Positions 1-7,560 of a DNA stretch of 20,820 nucleotides are shown piece after piece; the first letter of the stretch is position 1, and each line of letters starts with the position of its first letter. Source of the DNA: a virus; the IMG/VR virus record IMGVR_UViG_3300037011_000103, positions 1 to 20,820 of that record; one strand, 5' to 3'. The notes beneath the pieces were generated by a model that did not search any database, had not been told where the DNA came from, and saw only the letters and a list, made by a program, of their open reading frames with translations. The translations under genes were made by a program, and so were the position numbers.

Positions 1-3000
1 ATCCCCCCGACCCGGGAGAGGCAGTCATCCCTGCCTGCTGAGTAGCGGATCCCCGGATCGCCATCTGCTGGTCATAGAGAGGCGTGCCAGGGAGCTGGGG
101 ATAGTCGGAGATGCGGCTGGGCGGGGGGATCATCATCGACGGCGAGCCCGGAGCCCCGATGGTCGGCCCGGTGTATGCCCGACCAGCAGGAGCGGCGGGC
201 GGGGCTACCGGCTCTCCCCACGCCTGGCTCCCTGCCATCTGGGGTGGAAGGTTCTGCCTGAGATTTGCTCGTTGCTCCTCCAGCCCCGCAGCCGCCATTT
301 TCGTGAGCTCGGCCTGGCCTGCCCTTGCATCGCGCAGGAAGCCCTCTGCGACCTTGGCCGCACCAGGGCTCATGCCAGCCGCTACTCCACTGGGTCTACC
401 CCCTGCCGCACCCGGGAATGCCGCCAGACCTGGCGCAATCAGGGGCTCCTGAAGCAACTGGAGCGTGACAGCCCACTGGTTGGAAAGCTGCCTGGTTCGC
501 TGAGACTGGAGCTCAGACATCTGGATCTGAGCCTTGATCTGGCGCATGTTCTCATCAGCCCAGACTCCGGCTTCAACGAGGGTCTTGCCGGTAGCCGTCT
601 GCTGGATGGCCTGCTGGCGAAGAGCTTTCCCGGCTTCGGTAGAGGAGTCAACGATCTCGCCATTGACCTTCATGATGATGCCGGACTGCATTGCCAGAGA
701 GGCGCTGTACTGATCTCCTGCGTTAGTGGCGGCAACGACCGCCTTGTCGATCTCCTCGTAGGTCTTTGCAACTTCCCACGAGACCTTGACATGCTTGCCA
801 CCCGAACTCTCGAGGGCTTTGCCAGCTCGGTCGGCAGCCATGTTGAGATCGTTCAATCCTGCGGTTCGAGCAACGAGCTGACCAGGCTTCATGCCTTTGT
901 TTGGATCGAATGGAGTTTCCTTTGCTGAGTTGGGCATTCCTTGTGCCGCAGTTGCTCCTGCAACGGTGGCACCAGCAACCATTGCGCCCCCAGCCACCAA
1001 GCCCACAGGACCCCCGATAGCCGTAGCCGCCATTGCGGCAGGGAGAACGGAAAGAAGTCCGGTCAGAACTCCAACCTTAGCTTGGTCGCCTGGCTTTGCC
1101 ATTCCAAACTGGGCTGCCTTGTAATCAATGTATTCCTGCTCTTTCGGAGAAGTGATGTAATCGCCGGCAGTAACCAGGTTATCCGCCATGGAACCAAATG
1201 CCTGAAGCGAGTTACCGCCACCGGAAAGGCCCTTGAACGTCCCGGCGACGTTCTCCATGAAGCCCTTGCCGCCGCCCATCTGCTCACCGAACAGGGCAGT
1301 TCCGAAAAGGCCACCGTAGCCACCGTACAGCCCCTCAGGGGCGCTTCCCTGAGCGTATGCAGCGGACCTGGTGAGGTCCATCGTCTCGCCCTGAGCGATG
1401 GCTGCTGCCTTCGCGGAGGCAGACGCGGACAAGGCGGAACTGACGAACTGGTACATGGACTTCGACAGGCCGGCAGTAGCGGCCGATTGAGCCATGGTCG
1501 CCTGCACGTTGCCATGCGACTCGGCCACTGCTTTCCCAAGCGCAGTAGTAGTCGCGGAATATGTTGAACGGAAACCAGCGAGCTGATCCAGATACTTACC
1601 GGCGGCTGGAAGAGCCGCCTCATTGATGACGGTCGAAGCGAGCTGCATCGCCATGCCGTAGGCCGTAGTGGCGCCGAGGATCACACCAAGGTTTCGGATA
1701 ATGCCCGGAGTGGTGGGCATTGCCTTCTTGGTTGCCTGCTCGAGGTTCTCGAACCGCTCCTTTTCAATGACCTTCTGTTCGCGAACGGCCCCGAGAAGTT
1801 TCTTGTTGTTGGCGTGATAGTCAGCAGTAGCCTGCTTGTACTCGTCAGTGCTCTTGTATGCAGCAGAGGCAGCCTTGTACTCGGCAGTTCCCTTCTTGAG
1901 TCCCCTTACAGCGTCAGAGTGTCCCGCTGTTTCCTTCTTGAATGCTTCGTAGTAGACATCATGCTCGGCAGCCGTTTTGGAAACGAGAATGCCGCCAGCT
2001 TTGAGCGACTTGTTGTAGGCCGATTGGGACTCGATCCGAACTCGCTCGGCTTGCGTGATTTGCTGAACTCCGCCGAGGAAGAACGAACCGACAGAAGCGA
2101 TGGCTCCCTGGATGGTACGGGATGGCATTGCCTTGCCAGCCCCAGCCCGCATTACCGAGAGTTCCTCACTTCGGTTTATGCGTTCGACAGGAAACGCTGT
2201 CCGCGCTCCCCGACGAGCCTTATCTGCTTCCTTTGCGACAGCCTCTCTCCACTCTGCCCTCAGAATGGCATTTATTGAGGGCTCGGCATCACCGAAACTG
2301 GGACGCGCTCTGGTTGTTTCCCTCGTTGGACGTGTCGGCCCATAGGCAAGATCCCCAGCGACCGCTCCCGACCACGGATCCTCAGCTCGCTTGAACGCAG
2401 CATTGGCATCGTAACGACCTTCGCGAGCATGTGGGATCTGGTCGATCAGGCGGTTCGGGATGATGATCCCGTCCTCGGGCGGAGCGAAGAGCTCGTTCCG
2501 TTTGCGGCCGATCTCGACGATGCCGCCATTCGCGGCACGCGGGATCTGGTCCATGACCTTCTTCGGGATGCGGCCAGCTAGACGATTGGGGACGAAGAGC
2601 TCGGGGCCGATCTCACCAACGATGTAGAGGCCCTCGCCAGCCTTGCCACCGGACGCCATCTTCCCCTTGATGTCCTTCGGAAATGGAGTCAAGGCCATGT
2701 TCGATGGGAGGTTCCGGGGGTGCATCCATGCTGTTGCATTCAGATCCCCGGCGGGATCAGCACGCAACTTCGACATCATGATGCGCCAGATATTGGTAGC
2801 GTCCTCGGGAGACTTCTTCAGCAGATGGAGAAGACCTTCATCGAGAGCCTCCGGGCCCATCGGAGCGCCAACGAAGTCTCGATTGAGGCGATACTGCGGC
2901 TTGGCAAGCGGGCTGTCATACATCCGACCGCCAACATAGAACCCACCAACCCCGAAATCGGTCAGCGGGCCCATGTAGCCAGCCCTGGTGATACCCCAGT

Positions 3001-6000
3001 CTCCGCGCCCCACTCCGCCACCGCCAGCGCGACCGGAGAGCTTGCTGAAGATCTCTGCGGCCCGCATCCGCTCTGGCTCGACCTTCTCGAGCGAGCGGTT
3101 GGCCGAGGCAATGCGGGTCAGGCCGGGGCTCTCAATCAATCCCCCGATGCCGCGCACGGCGTTCAGGGCGTCCTTGCCGGACGCCTCGATCATGATCTGG
3201 TGGCCCTGGCGAGCGCCCAGGCTCAACCAGTGCCACATGAGCTTCGCGTTAGCCACTTCACCAGGAGCTGATGGCCGTCCAGCCCGGGTCAGGTTCTGGA
3301 TCCGGGTCATGTTCTGGATGTGGATGACGGCGTCGTAGTCGGCCGCCATCCTTGCGAGGTGGGCGGACGGACGCATGTGGAGACCGAGCTCGTCGGCCAC
3401 CGTGAACAGCTTGCGAACAGGACCGCCAGCCATGCGCTTCTGGGCCTGCTGCATGGACTGGTAGGACATGATCGCCATGAAGGGATCGTTGGCCCAATCA
3501 GCAGCCGTCTGGAAGATCTGGCTGATCATCCCCCCGCCGGGATGGACCAGACCGTGGGGCTGGCCTGCGACGGCAGCGCCGCCAGAGGCGCGGCGGTGCA
3601 TCGGGCTGAACATGTTCTCGAGCTGGCCGAGACTCTGGGGCTTGACCTTCCTGCCGGGAAGCGGGTTGGCCTCCCTCTCGTAGAGCCATGAAGCAGCCTG
3701 GAGCTCCACCGGGTGCAAGCCGAGCTCGGCTGCTACCTGGCGGTAGGCGGCATCAACGTCGTTCCGAAGAGGACCCTCTCCATACGCGGAGAGATGGCCG
3801 CGAGTGGCAGTCCTGAAGGCCCAGCGGTCGAGAGTGAGGGCATCAAGATCGCCACCGAGGTTCCGATAGAACGGCCCGACCTTTGGGGTATGGCCGAGGA
3901 TCCTCTCTGGGTCCGCTCCCTCGAGGATGGCCCTGGCCTTCCCGTGGGCATCGAGCCTCATGTTGTAGGGGAACGACTCACCGAACAGGCCCATTCTGTG
4001 CGTCTGGAGGACCCTGTGAGCCTTGGTCTTGTTGGCTTGCCACGACGTGCCGGCCGAGAGGGCGGCAGTCACACCGCGAACAGTGGTCGGGTCGATCCCG
4101 TAGCGAACAGACTGCTCGTTGATCCATTTCTGGGCATCGGCATACCAGACCTTGCCGAACTTCATCTGGTCTGGTGAGATCCTCGCCGCTGCTGCTCGCA
4201 AGTTGCCGGCGAAGTCCAGCTCCTCCTGGGTCATCCGTCCGACGACAGCACCCTTCTTGGCGTGAACCGGGCCACCAGCCATTTCCCCGAACAGCTTGGT
4301 TGTTTCGCCGGTCAGGGGAACGAGAGGTTCAGCGGCGAGGGGGAAGGTTTCCCATGCGCTCGAAGCGAACCCGGGGATGCGACGCTTGGCACTAGCCTCG
4401 TAGGCCGCCCGGCGAGCATCCTCGATCTCGCGGCGCTCCTGATCGCGCCACTGAGCGTTTTCCCAGCCCTTGATGTTTCCGTAGGAACGCGTCATGCCGT
4501 AGGCGCGGGTGCGGCGGGCAGCATTGACGGGCCCACCAGCCATCATGCCGAAGGTGAGCTGGCCGGAAGACGGGCGCGGGACTCGACTGGGGCGCGGGGC
4601 CGGCTCGGTCTTCGTGTACGGACCAGGGGGGTGCTTCCACAGCTCCCAGTCGAACCCGTATTCCCCGCCGACACGGTCGAGCATCCGACGCTGGAGGTCG
4701 AAGCTCTGAAGGACCTCTTTCGACGAAAATGCCTTGATGAAGGCAGGAGTGAAGTAATCCGCTCCACTCGCCCCATATCCTCGCGGGATGTGGGTGCCCT
4801 TGATGAACTCCTCTTCACGGACACCCATGGCCTGGGCCAGCTCTTCGGCCATGCTCCGGGCAAGCCGGATCTGGCCCGGATCACTGTGAATGGAATGTCC
4901 TCTCGGACGCATGATCTGTGTGGAGTGCGGGGTCACGACCCACGACTCGCGCTCCTCCCCCGAGAACATCGTGCGAATATCAGGAAGCGAGGGACGCCAG
5001 ATGTCGGTCGAGCCCTTGTAGAGAGGATGGTTGTGGATACCAACCAGACCCGAGGTGTCATTCAGCCTCGAGCGCCCATATCCAAAGTTTCGCCAGCGAA
5101 GCTGACTCTCGGCAGGAAGCCCGGGACGCATCTTGGTTTTGCCCGGGGAAACGGATCCCGTGTCTCCGATGGCCTGACCGATGACGAAGGGACGACCCTC
5201 TACAAGTTCATCAATGCCGAGCCAATGCTCCCGGGTCATGCCCCGGATGCGGTCGATGTCATGCGACACTCCGGGACCGGGCTCGAATGGCCCGAGCCCC
5301 TGAGATCCCAATCCGAGACCGAAGCGGTGCATCAGCTCAGATGGTTTGCCCGACGAGCGGAAGGCGGAGGCTGGCCCGCCCTCCTGGCGCTTCCGGCCGG
5401 ACATGATGAGCTGGTTGATCCGCTCGGCCGTGGCCCGCAGCTTGTGGGTGCTGGTGGGGATCTCGTCGAAACGCTTCAGGTCGAAGAAGGCGAGCTGGGA
5501 CTTGGCCCGAGCCACGAGATCAGCTTCGCGGCGACGCCCGAGGACAGCAGCCGGGTCGATGTGGATCTGGCCCTCGTGGAGCCAGGTCCCGACGAAGGGC
5601 GGGAAGTCGCCAGCCGCCATCTGGGCCTTGCGCTGGGCGTTGTACTTTCGGAAGAAGTCACGGGGATCGTTCGGGTCAGCGAGCTGGCTGGTTCCGGTCT
5701 CGATGCCCACGGCGTAGCCCTTCGGGGGCTGGGGTCCGCCGTAGAGCGGGAAGGTGCCACCCTCGTTCGCCAGGGTCGCCCGGAGAGCGATGGCCCCAGC
5801 GCCGGCATGACGGATCCCACGCCAGGCATGCGATGCCGCCCAGTTCTCGCTCCAACGCCTCTTCAGGCGCCGCCTGGCAAGCCCGGTGAGCTTCGGGGAG
5901 CCACCGAGTCGGGCGAGCTGGTGAAGGGCCAGCTCAGATCCCTCGTTGCCGATCATCTGGATCTCGTCGCCCGGGATAGCCATGAGCTGGGCCCAGCCCA

Positions 6001-6964
6001 TCATGCTCCGGGGTGACAGGTTGGGAGATGCACCGTTTGTCAGGTTGCGGATCTGGATCGCGGCATCGGGATAGTGCTGGGCCACCTGGGCCAGGACGCC
6101 CGACGGACGCATGTGGAGACCCATGGGGTCTGCAACGGTAAAGGTCCGCACCGGCCCGCCGGCCATGCGGAAAACCTTGGGCGGAAGGCGCTGCTCGCGG
6201 GCGCGGCGCATCCATTCCGGCTCGAAGATCGGCTGGGGCTGCTCGACAGGAGGAGGCGGGGAAGGCCGGTACGGACCTTCGCGGAGACGACGGGCCAGAG
6301 GGCCTTCGACGGGGCCTCCGGCGAAGCGTCCCATCTCGCGCTCGTGGCGACGCTGCTGGGTGTACTCGAGAGCAGCGAGCTCTGCCTCGCGGCGGCGGAA
6401 GCGTTCCTGCTCACGGTAGAACCGCGTGGCGTCCGGCTCGATGTGGCCGTGGCTGCGGGGGATGAAGACCTCGGGTCGATGCTCTCCCACGATGACCGCA
6501 CGCCCGGCCTGGACGGGCCCGCCGTGGGCCTTCTGGGGAAGGTTCTGGCGGACGGCAGACTCCACCACGCGGGCGGCCCCGCTCCGGGTCCCGATGGCCG
6601 GCGTGCTGACAGCCGCGACGACCGACTGGGCCTCTGCCCTGGCCGCCTTGGCGCCCTGGGTCGTGACGGTGATGGGGATGTTCTGGAGGGCGCCCTGGAC
6701 TTGCTTGCGAAGACCAGCGAGCTGCTGGTCGGAAAGGACCAGGGAGACATTGATGCCCGTCAGGCTCTGGGCAGACGAAGGCCCGGAGGCGGTTTGCTTG
6801 CCGCCCCCGGCCTTGAGCTGGCCTGCCCCGGACCCGGCCTTGGCAGCCTGCTGCTGGAACGTATTGAGGGAACCCTGGGCGGCCTTCATGCCACCCATGA
6901 ACTCCCCGGCATCGAGGGTCAGCTTTACGCCGATGCTACTGACTTCGCCCGTCTCACCTGGCAT
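1..6964 (-). CDS. Giant tail tape measure protein with embedded HPr-like and JAMM-like modules (3' partial)
   Basis: The ATG at 6964 follows GGGAGAG, 18 bases after the T extension stop. I translated the frame to the left edge and met no stop: 2321 residues with the C-terminus outside the window. Residues 1-125 are a typical tape measure start (VKLTLDAGEFMGGMKAAQGSL). A GG..V..G...VGE..PE.F.P motif occurs at 147-169, again at 1436-1459 and in a weaker form at 1479-1504. Residues 213-1280 hold the modules listed separately. From about 1520 on comes the ordinary ruler: charged helices, then hydrophobic segments at 1620-1633, 1754-1780 and 1964-2008, then Ala/Gln-rich helices and a Pro/Gly-rich end. 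The protein sets tail length, occupies the tube lumen and may be released into the host at DNA ejection. The last 2.2 kb appears lower in GC than the module region. Confidence 0.9.
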   Translation of the reverse strand, partial: MPGETGEVSSIGVKLTLDAGEFMGGMKAAQGSLNTFQQQAAKAGSGAGQLKAGGGKQTASGPSSAQSLTGINVSLVLSDQQLAGLRKQVQGALQNIPITVTTQGAKAARAEAQSVVAAVSTPAIGTRSGAARVVESAVRQNLPQKAHGGPVQAGRAVIVGEHRPEVFIPRSHGHIEPDATRFYREQERFRRREAELAALEYTQQRRHEREMGRFAGGPVEGPLARRLREGPYRPSPPPPVEQPQPIFEPEWMRRAREQRLPPKVFRMAGGPVRTFTVADPMGLHMRPSGVLAQVAQHYPDAAIQIRNLTNGASPNLSPRSMMGWAQLMAIPGDEIQMIGNEGSELALHQLARLGGSPKLTGLARRRLKRRWSENWAASHAWRGIRHAGAGAIALRATLANEGGTFPLYGGPQPPKGYAVGIETGTSQLADPNDPRDFFRKYNAQRKAQMAAGDFPPFVGTWLHEGQIHIDPAAVLGRRREADLVARAKSQLAFFDLKRFDEIPTSTHKLRATAERINQLIMSGRKRQEGGPASAFRSSGKPSELMHRFGLGLGSQGLGPFEPGPGVSHDIDRIRGMTREHWLGIDELVEGRPFVIGQAIGDTGSVSPGKTKMRPGLPAESQLRWRNFGYGRSRLNDTSGLVGIHNHPLYKGSTDIWRPSLPDIRTMFSGEERESWVVTPHSTQIMRPRGHSIHSDPGQIRLARSMAEELAQAMGVREEEFIKGTHIPRGYGASGADYFTPAFIKAFSSKEVLQSFDLQRRMLDRVGGEYGFDWELWKHPPGPYTKTEPAPRPSRVPRPSSGQLTFGMMAGGPVNAARRTRAYGMTRSYGNIKGWENAQWRDQERREIEDARRAAYEASAKRRIPGFASSAWETFPLAAEPLVPLTGETTKLFGEMAGGPVHAKKGAVVGRMTQEELDFAGNLRAAAARISPDQMKFGKVWYADAQKWINEQSVRYGIDPTTVRGVTAALSAGTSWQANKTKAHRVLQTHRMGLFGESFPYNMRLDAHGKARAILEGADPERILGHTPKVGPFYRNLGGDLDALTLDRWAFRTATRGHLSAYGEGPLRNDVDAAYRQVAAELGLHPVELQAASWLYEREANPLPGRKVKPQSLGQLENMFSPMHRRASGGAAVAGQPHGLVHPGGGMISQIFQTAADWANDPFMAIMSYQSMQQAQKRMAGGPVRKLFTVADELGLHMRPSAHLARMAADYDAVIHIQNMTRIQNLTRAGRPSAPGEVANAKLMWHWLSLGARQGHQIMIEASGKDALNAVRGIGGLIESPGLTRIASANRSLEKVEPERMRAAEIFSKLSGRAGGGGVGRGDWGITRAGYMGPLTDFGVGGFYVGGRMYDSPLAKPQYRLNRDFVGAPMGPEALDEGLLHLLKKSPEDATNIWRIMMSKLRADPAGDLNATAWMHPRNLPSNMALTPFPKDIKGKMASGGKAGEGLYIVGEIGPELFVPNRLAGRIPKKVMDQIPRAANGGIVEIGRKRNELFAPPEDGIIIPNRLIDQIPHAREGRYDANAAFKRAEDPWSGAVAGDLAYGPTRPTRETTRARPSFGDAEPSINAILRAEWREAVAKEADKARRGARTAFPVERINRSEELSVMRAGAGKAMPSRTIQGAIASVGSFFLGGVQQITQAERVRIESQSAYNKSLKAGGILVSKTAAEHDVYYEAFKKETAGHSDAVRGLKKGTAEYKAASAAYKSTDEYKQATADYHANNKKLLGAVREQKVIEKERFENLEQATKKAMPTTPGIIRNLGVILGATTAYGMAMQLASTVINEAALPAAGKYLDQLAGFRSTYSATTTALGKAVAESHGNVQATMAQSAATAGLSKSMYQFVSSALSASASAKAAAIAQGETMDLTRSAAYAQGSAPEGLYGGYGGLFGTALFGEQMGGGKGFMENVAGTFKGLSGGGNSLQAFGSMADNLVTAGDYITSPKEQEYIDYKAAQFGMAKPGDQAKVGVLTGLLSVLPAAMAATAIGGPVGLVAGGAMVAGATVAGATAAQGMPNSAKETPFDPNKGMKPGQLVARTAGLNDLNMAADRAGKALESSGGKHVKVSWEVAKTYEEIDKAVVAATNAGDQYSASLAMQSGIIMKVNGEIVDSSTEAGKALRQQAIQQTATGKTLVEAGVWADENMRQIKAQIQMSELQSQRTRQLSNQWAVTLQLLQEPLIAPGLAAFPGAAGGRPSGVAAGMSPGAAKVAEGFLRDARAGQAELTKMAAAGLEEQRANLRQNLPPQMAGSQAWGEPVAPPAAPAGRAYTGPTIGAPGSPSMMIPPPSRISDYPQLPGTPLYDQQMAIRGSATQQAGMTASPGSGG
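3128..3415 (-). other. HPr-like domain 2 within the tape measure protein
   Basis: Residues about 1184-1279, directly after RMAGGPV. LFTVADELGLHMRPSAHLARMAADYDAVIHIQN is followed by an insertion of about 15 residues, then ANAKLMWHWLSLGARQGHQIMIEASGKDALNAV. His1196 and Arg1198 match HPr His15 and Arg17. LSLGARQG matches the HPr MSLGIAKG segment closely. The position of regulatory Ser46 is Leu1242. This is the clearer of the two HPr matches. Confidence 0.85.
3416..3436 (-). repeat. RMAGGPV module-boundary peptide (before HPr-like 2)
   Basis: Residues 1177-1183, identical to the copy at 6149-6169 and followed in both cases at once by an HPr-like strand (VR.FTVAD or VRKLFTVAD). Confidence 0.8.
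3668..4234 (-). other. Helical module resembling a phage/plasmid family of unknown function
   Basis: Residues about 911-1099, starting just after EMAGGPVHAKKGAVVG. Key segments are YADAQKWINEQSVRYGIDPTT, then GVTAALSAGTSW..N, then KARAILEGADPERILGHTPKVGPFYRNL, then DALTLDRWAFR, then AYRQVAAELGLHPVELQAASW. I know this pattern from phage and actinobacterial proteins of unknown function, possibly of the HhH DNA-glycosylase-like type (DUF7178-like). Family name from memory. Confidence 0.55.
4895..5221 (-). other. JAMM/JAB-like metal-binding module in the tape measure protein
   Basis: Residues about 582-690. HNHP at 644-647 is followed by P658-S659-L-P-D662-I, giving H-x-H...P-S-x-x-D-I as in JAMM metalloproteases and RadC-type proteins. 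The spacer between the second His and Ser is 12 residues instead of about 7. Glu586 or Glu589 could be the upstream acid. A WVVTPHSTQIMRP strand follows. Tail proteins such as lambda K also carry JAB domains. Activity is inferred only. Confidence 0.6.
5456..5761 (-). other. Unnamed GY...W...FDL phage domain in the tape measure protein
   Basis: Residues about 402-503: GGTF.LYGG, then GYAVGI, then FVGTWLHEGQIHIDP, then an A..LVARAKSQLAFFDL end. I know a similar pattern (GY.V..., W.D.G..Y.D, A..LA...NQ.AI.DL) from many phage and plasmid proteins of unknown function. No catalytic residues are evident. The family match is from memory. Confidence 0.5.
5900..6148 (-). other. HPr-like domain 1 within the tape measure protein
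   Basis: Residues about 273-355. The order is FTVADPMGLHMRPSGVLAQVA, then a beta segment AAIQIRN, then NLSPRSMMGW, then GDEIQMIGNEGSELALHQLARL. This follows bacterial HPr: GLHxRP with His284 and Arg286 matching the phosphorylated His15 and Arg17, and S-M-M-G (Ser320) matching the regulatory Ser46 region S-I-M-G. A loop about 5 residues longer lies before the serine. Preceded immediately by RMAGGPV. Confidence 0.82.
6149..6169 (-). repeat. RMAGGPV module-boundary peptide (before HPr-like 1)
   Basis: Residues 266-272. The same heptapeptide recurs before HPr-like domain 2 at 3416-3436. Variants occur at 6311-6328 (FAGGPV), 4526-4546 (MMAGGPV) and 4265-4285 (EMAGGPV). It is related to the GGPV start of the general tape measure motif. 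Confidence 0.8.
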
Positions 6965-6982
6965 GGGGATCTCTCCCGGGCG

Positions 6983-7192
6983 CTACACCGACTCTCCAGT
7001 GAAAGCCTCAGCGTTGTACTCGACGACGTCTTCGACGCTTGCGAGCTTGTCGCCTTCTGTGGCGACCGTATTTCGGCCGATCCAGTCCTCGCGCAAGGCG
7101 AGGTAGAGATGAAAAGGGAGTGCCGCTACCTCGTGAGGCCACTTCCCGTATCGGGCCGCGATACGGAAGATGAGGTCACGAGTGGTCAGGCG
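6983..7192 (-). CDS. T extension of the chaperone, made by -1 frameshift (G-T)
   Basis: After the slippery site the -1 frame stays open for 69 codons, to a TAG at 6985-6983. It encodes LTTRDLIFRIAARYGKWPHE, then a helical PFHLYLALREDW segment and an acidic end (GESV). The fusion with G would be about 192 residues. There is no good start codon of its own, and the frame begins exactly at the slip point. The content (helical with Trp-rich segments) and the position just before the tape measure gene match known G-T products. Confidence 0.88.
   Translation of the reverse strand, partial: RLTTRDLIFRIAARYGKWPHEVAALPFHLYLALREDWIGRNTVATEGDKLASVEDVVEYNAEAFTGESV
7142..7169 (-). promoter_or_regulatory. 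Possible frameshift-stimulating stem-loop
   Basis: 7159-7165 pairs with 7147-7153 (7 bp), and 7166-7169 with 7142-7145 (4 bp) past one bulged base, around a 5-base loop. It starts 22 bases after the slippery site. That spacing is longer than the usual 5-9 bases, so a role in frameshifting is uncertain. Confidence 0.45.
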
Positions 7193-7560
7193 TTTCCCTT
7201 GGGGGTCTCCTCGGCCGCGTCGTCGGCGGGCTCCGCCTTCTTCTCCGGCTCGTCGCCGTAGTGCATCCGGTTCACGGTCTGGTTCAGCTTCAACACCACC
7301 CGCATCGGGAGGTTGGCGAGCGTCTCGGGGGTGAGCTTCGGCTCGACCGAGCAGCGCAGGACCATGAACTTCAGGAGGAGGGAGTTGTCGATGGTCTCGT
7401 CCTCCTGGCCGGTGAGGGGGTTGGCAACCTTCGTGGTCGCCTTCTTCACGAGCTCGTCGTAGTCACCAATGGAGAGCTCGCGGAGGCGATAGGGAATGCC
7501 CCGGATGTTGATCTCTTCCTCGAGGAAGTCGGGAGTCAGGCTAGCGGCGCGAGGTGTCAT
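7186..7560 (-). CDS. Tail assembly chaperone, gpG-like
   Basis: 124 residues; ATG at 7560 with GAAGGGA about 10 bases upstream. It contains FLEEEINIRGIPYRLRELSIGDYDELVKKA, a start typical of siphophage tail assembly chaperones (tube-like beta strands then helices). It ends in an acidic Ala/Glu/Lys tail (EPEKKAEPADDAAEE). A -1 slippery heptamer sits four codons from its stop. In lambda, G and G-T bind the tape measure protein and recruit tube subunits; the tape measure gene follows here too. Confidence 0.88.
   Translation of the reverse strand: MTPRAASLTPDFLEEEINIRGIPYRLRELSIGDYDELVKKATTKVANPLTGQEDETIDNSLLLKFMVLRCSVEPKLTPETLANLPMRVVLKLNQTVNRMHYGDEPEKKAEPADDAAEETPKGNA
7192..7198 (-). promoter_or_regulatory. 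-1 programmed frameshift slippery heptamer GGGAAAC
   Basis: On the minus strand the zero frame reads AAG GGA AAC GCC TGA, so G GGA AAC is an ideal X XXY YYZ heptamer (lambda uses GGGAAAG). The zero-frame stop follows one codon later, while the -1 frame opens into the T extension. Confidence 0.9.

Noticed and set aside
4262-6016. Long plus-strand open frame of 584 codons opposite the tape measure gene
   Set aside because: It is antisense to a frame that encodes recognisable domains (HPr-like 1, JAMM-like). Its own product has no domain pattern; long antisense frames are expected at this GC.
6074-7261. Plus-strand open frame of 395 codons opposite the start of the tape measure gene and the chaperone
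   Set aside because: It runs across several clear minus-strand genes and the frameshift site; no domain seen.
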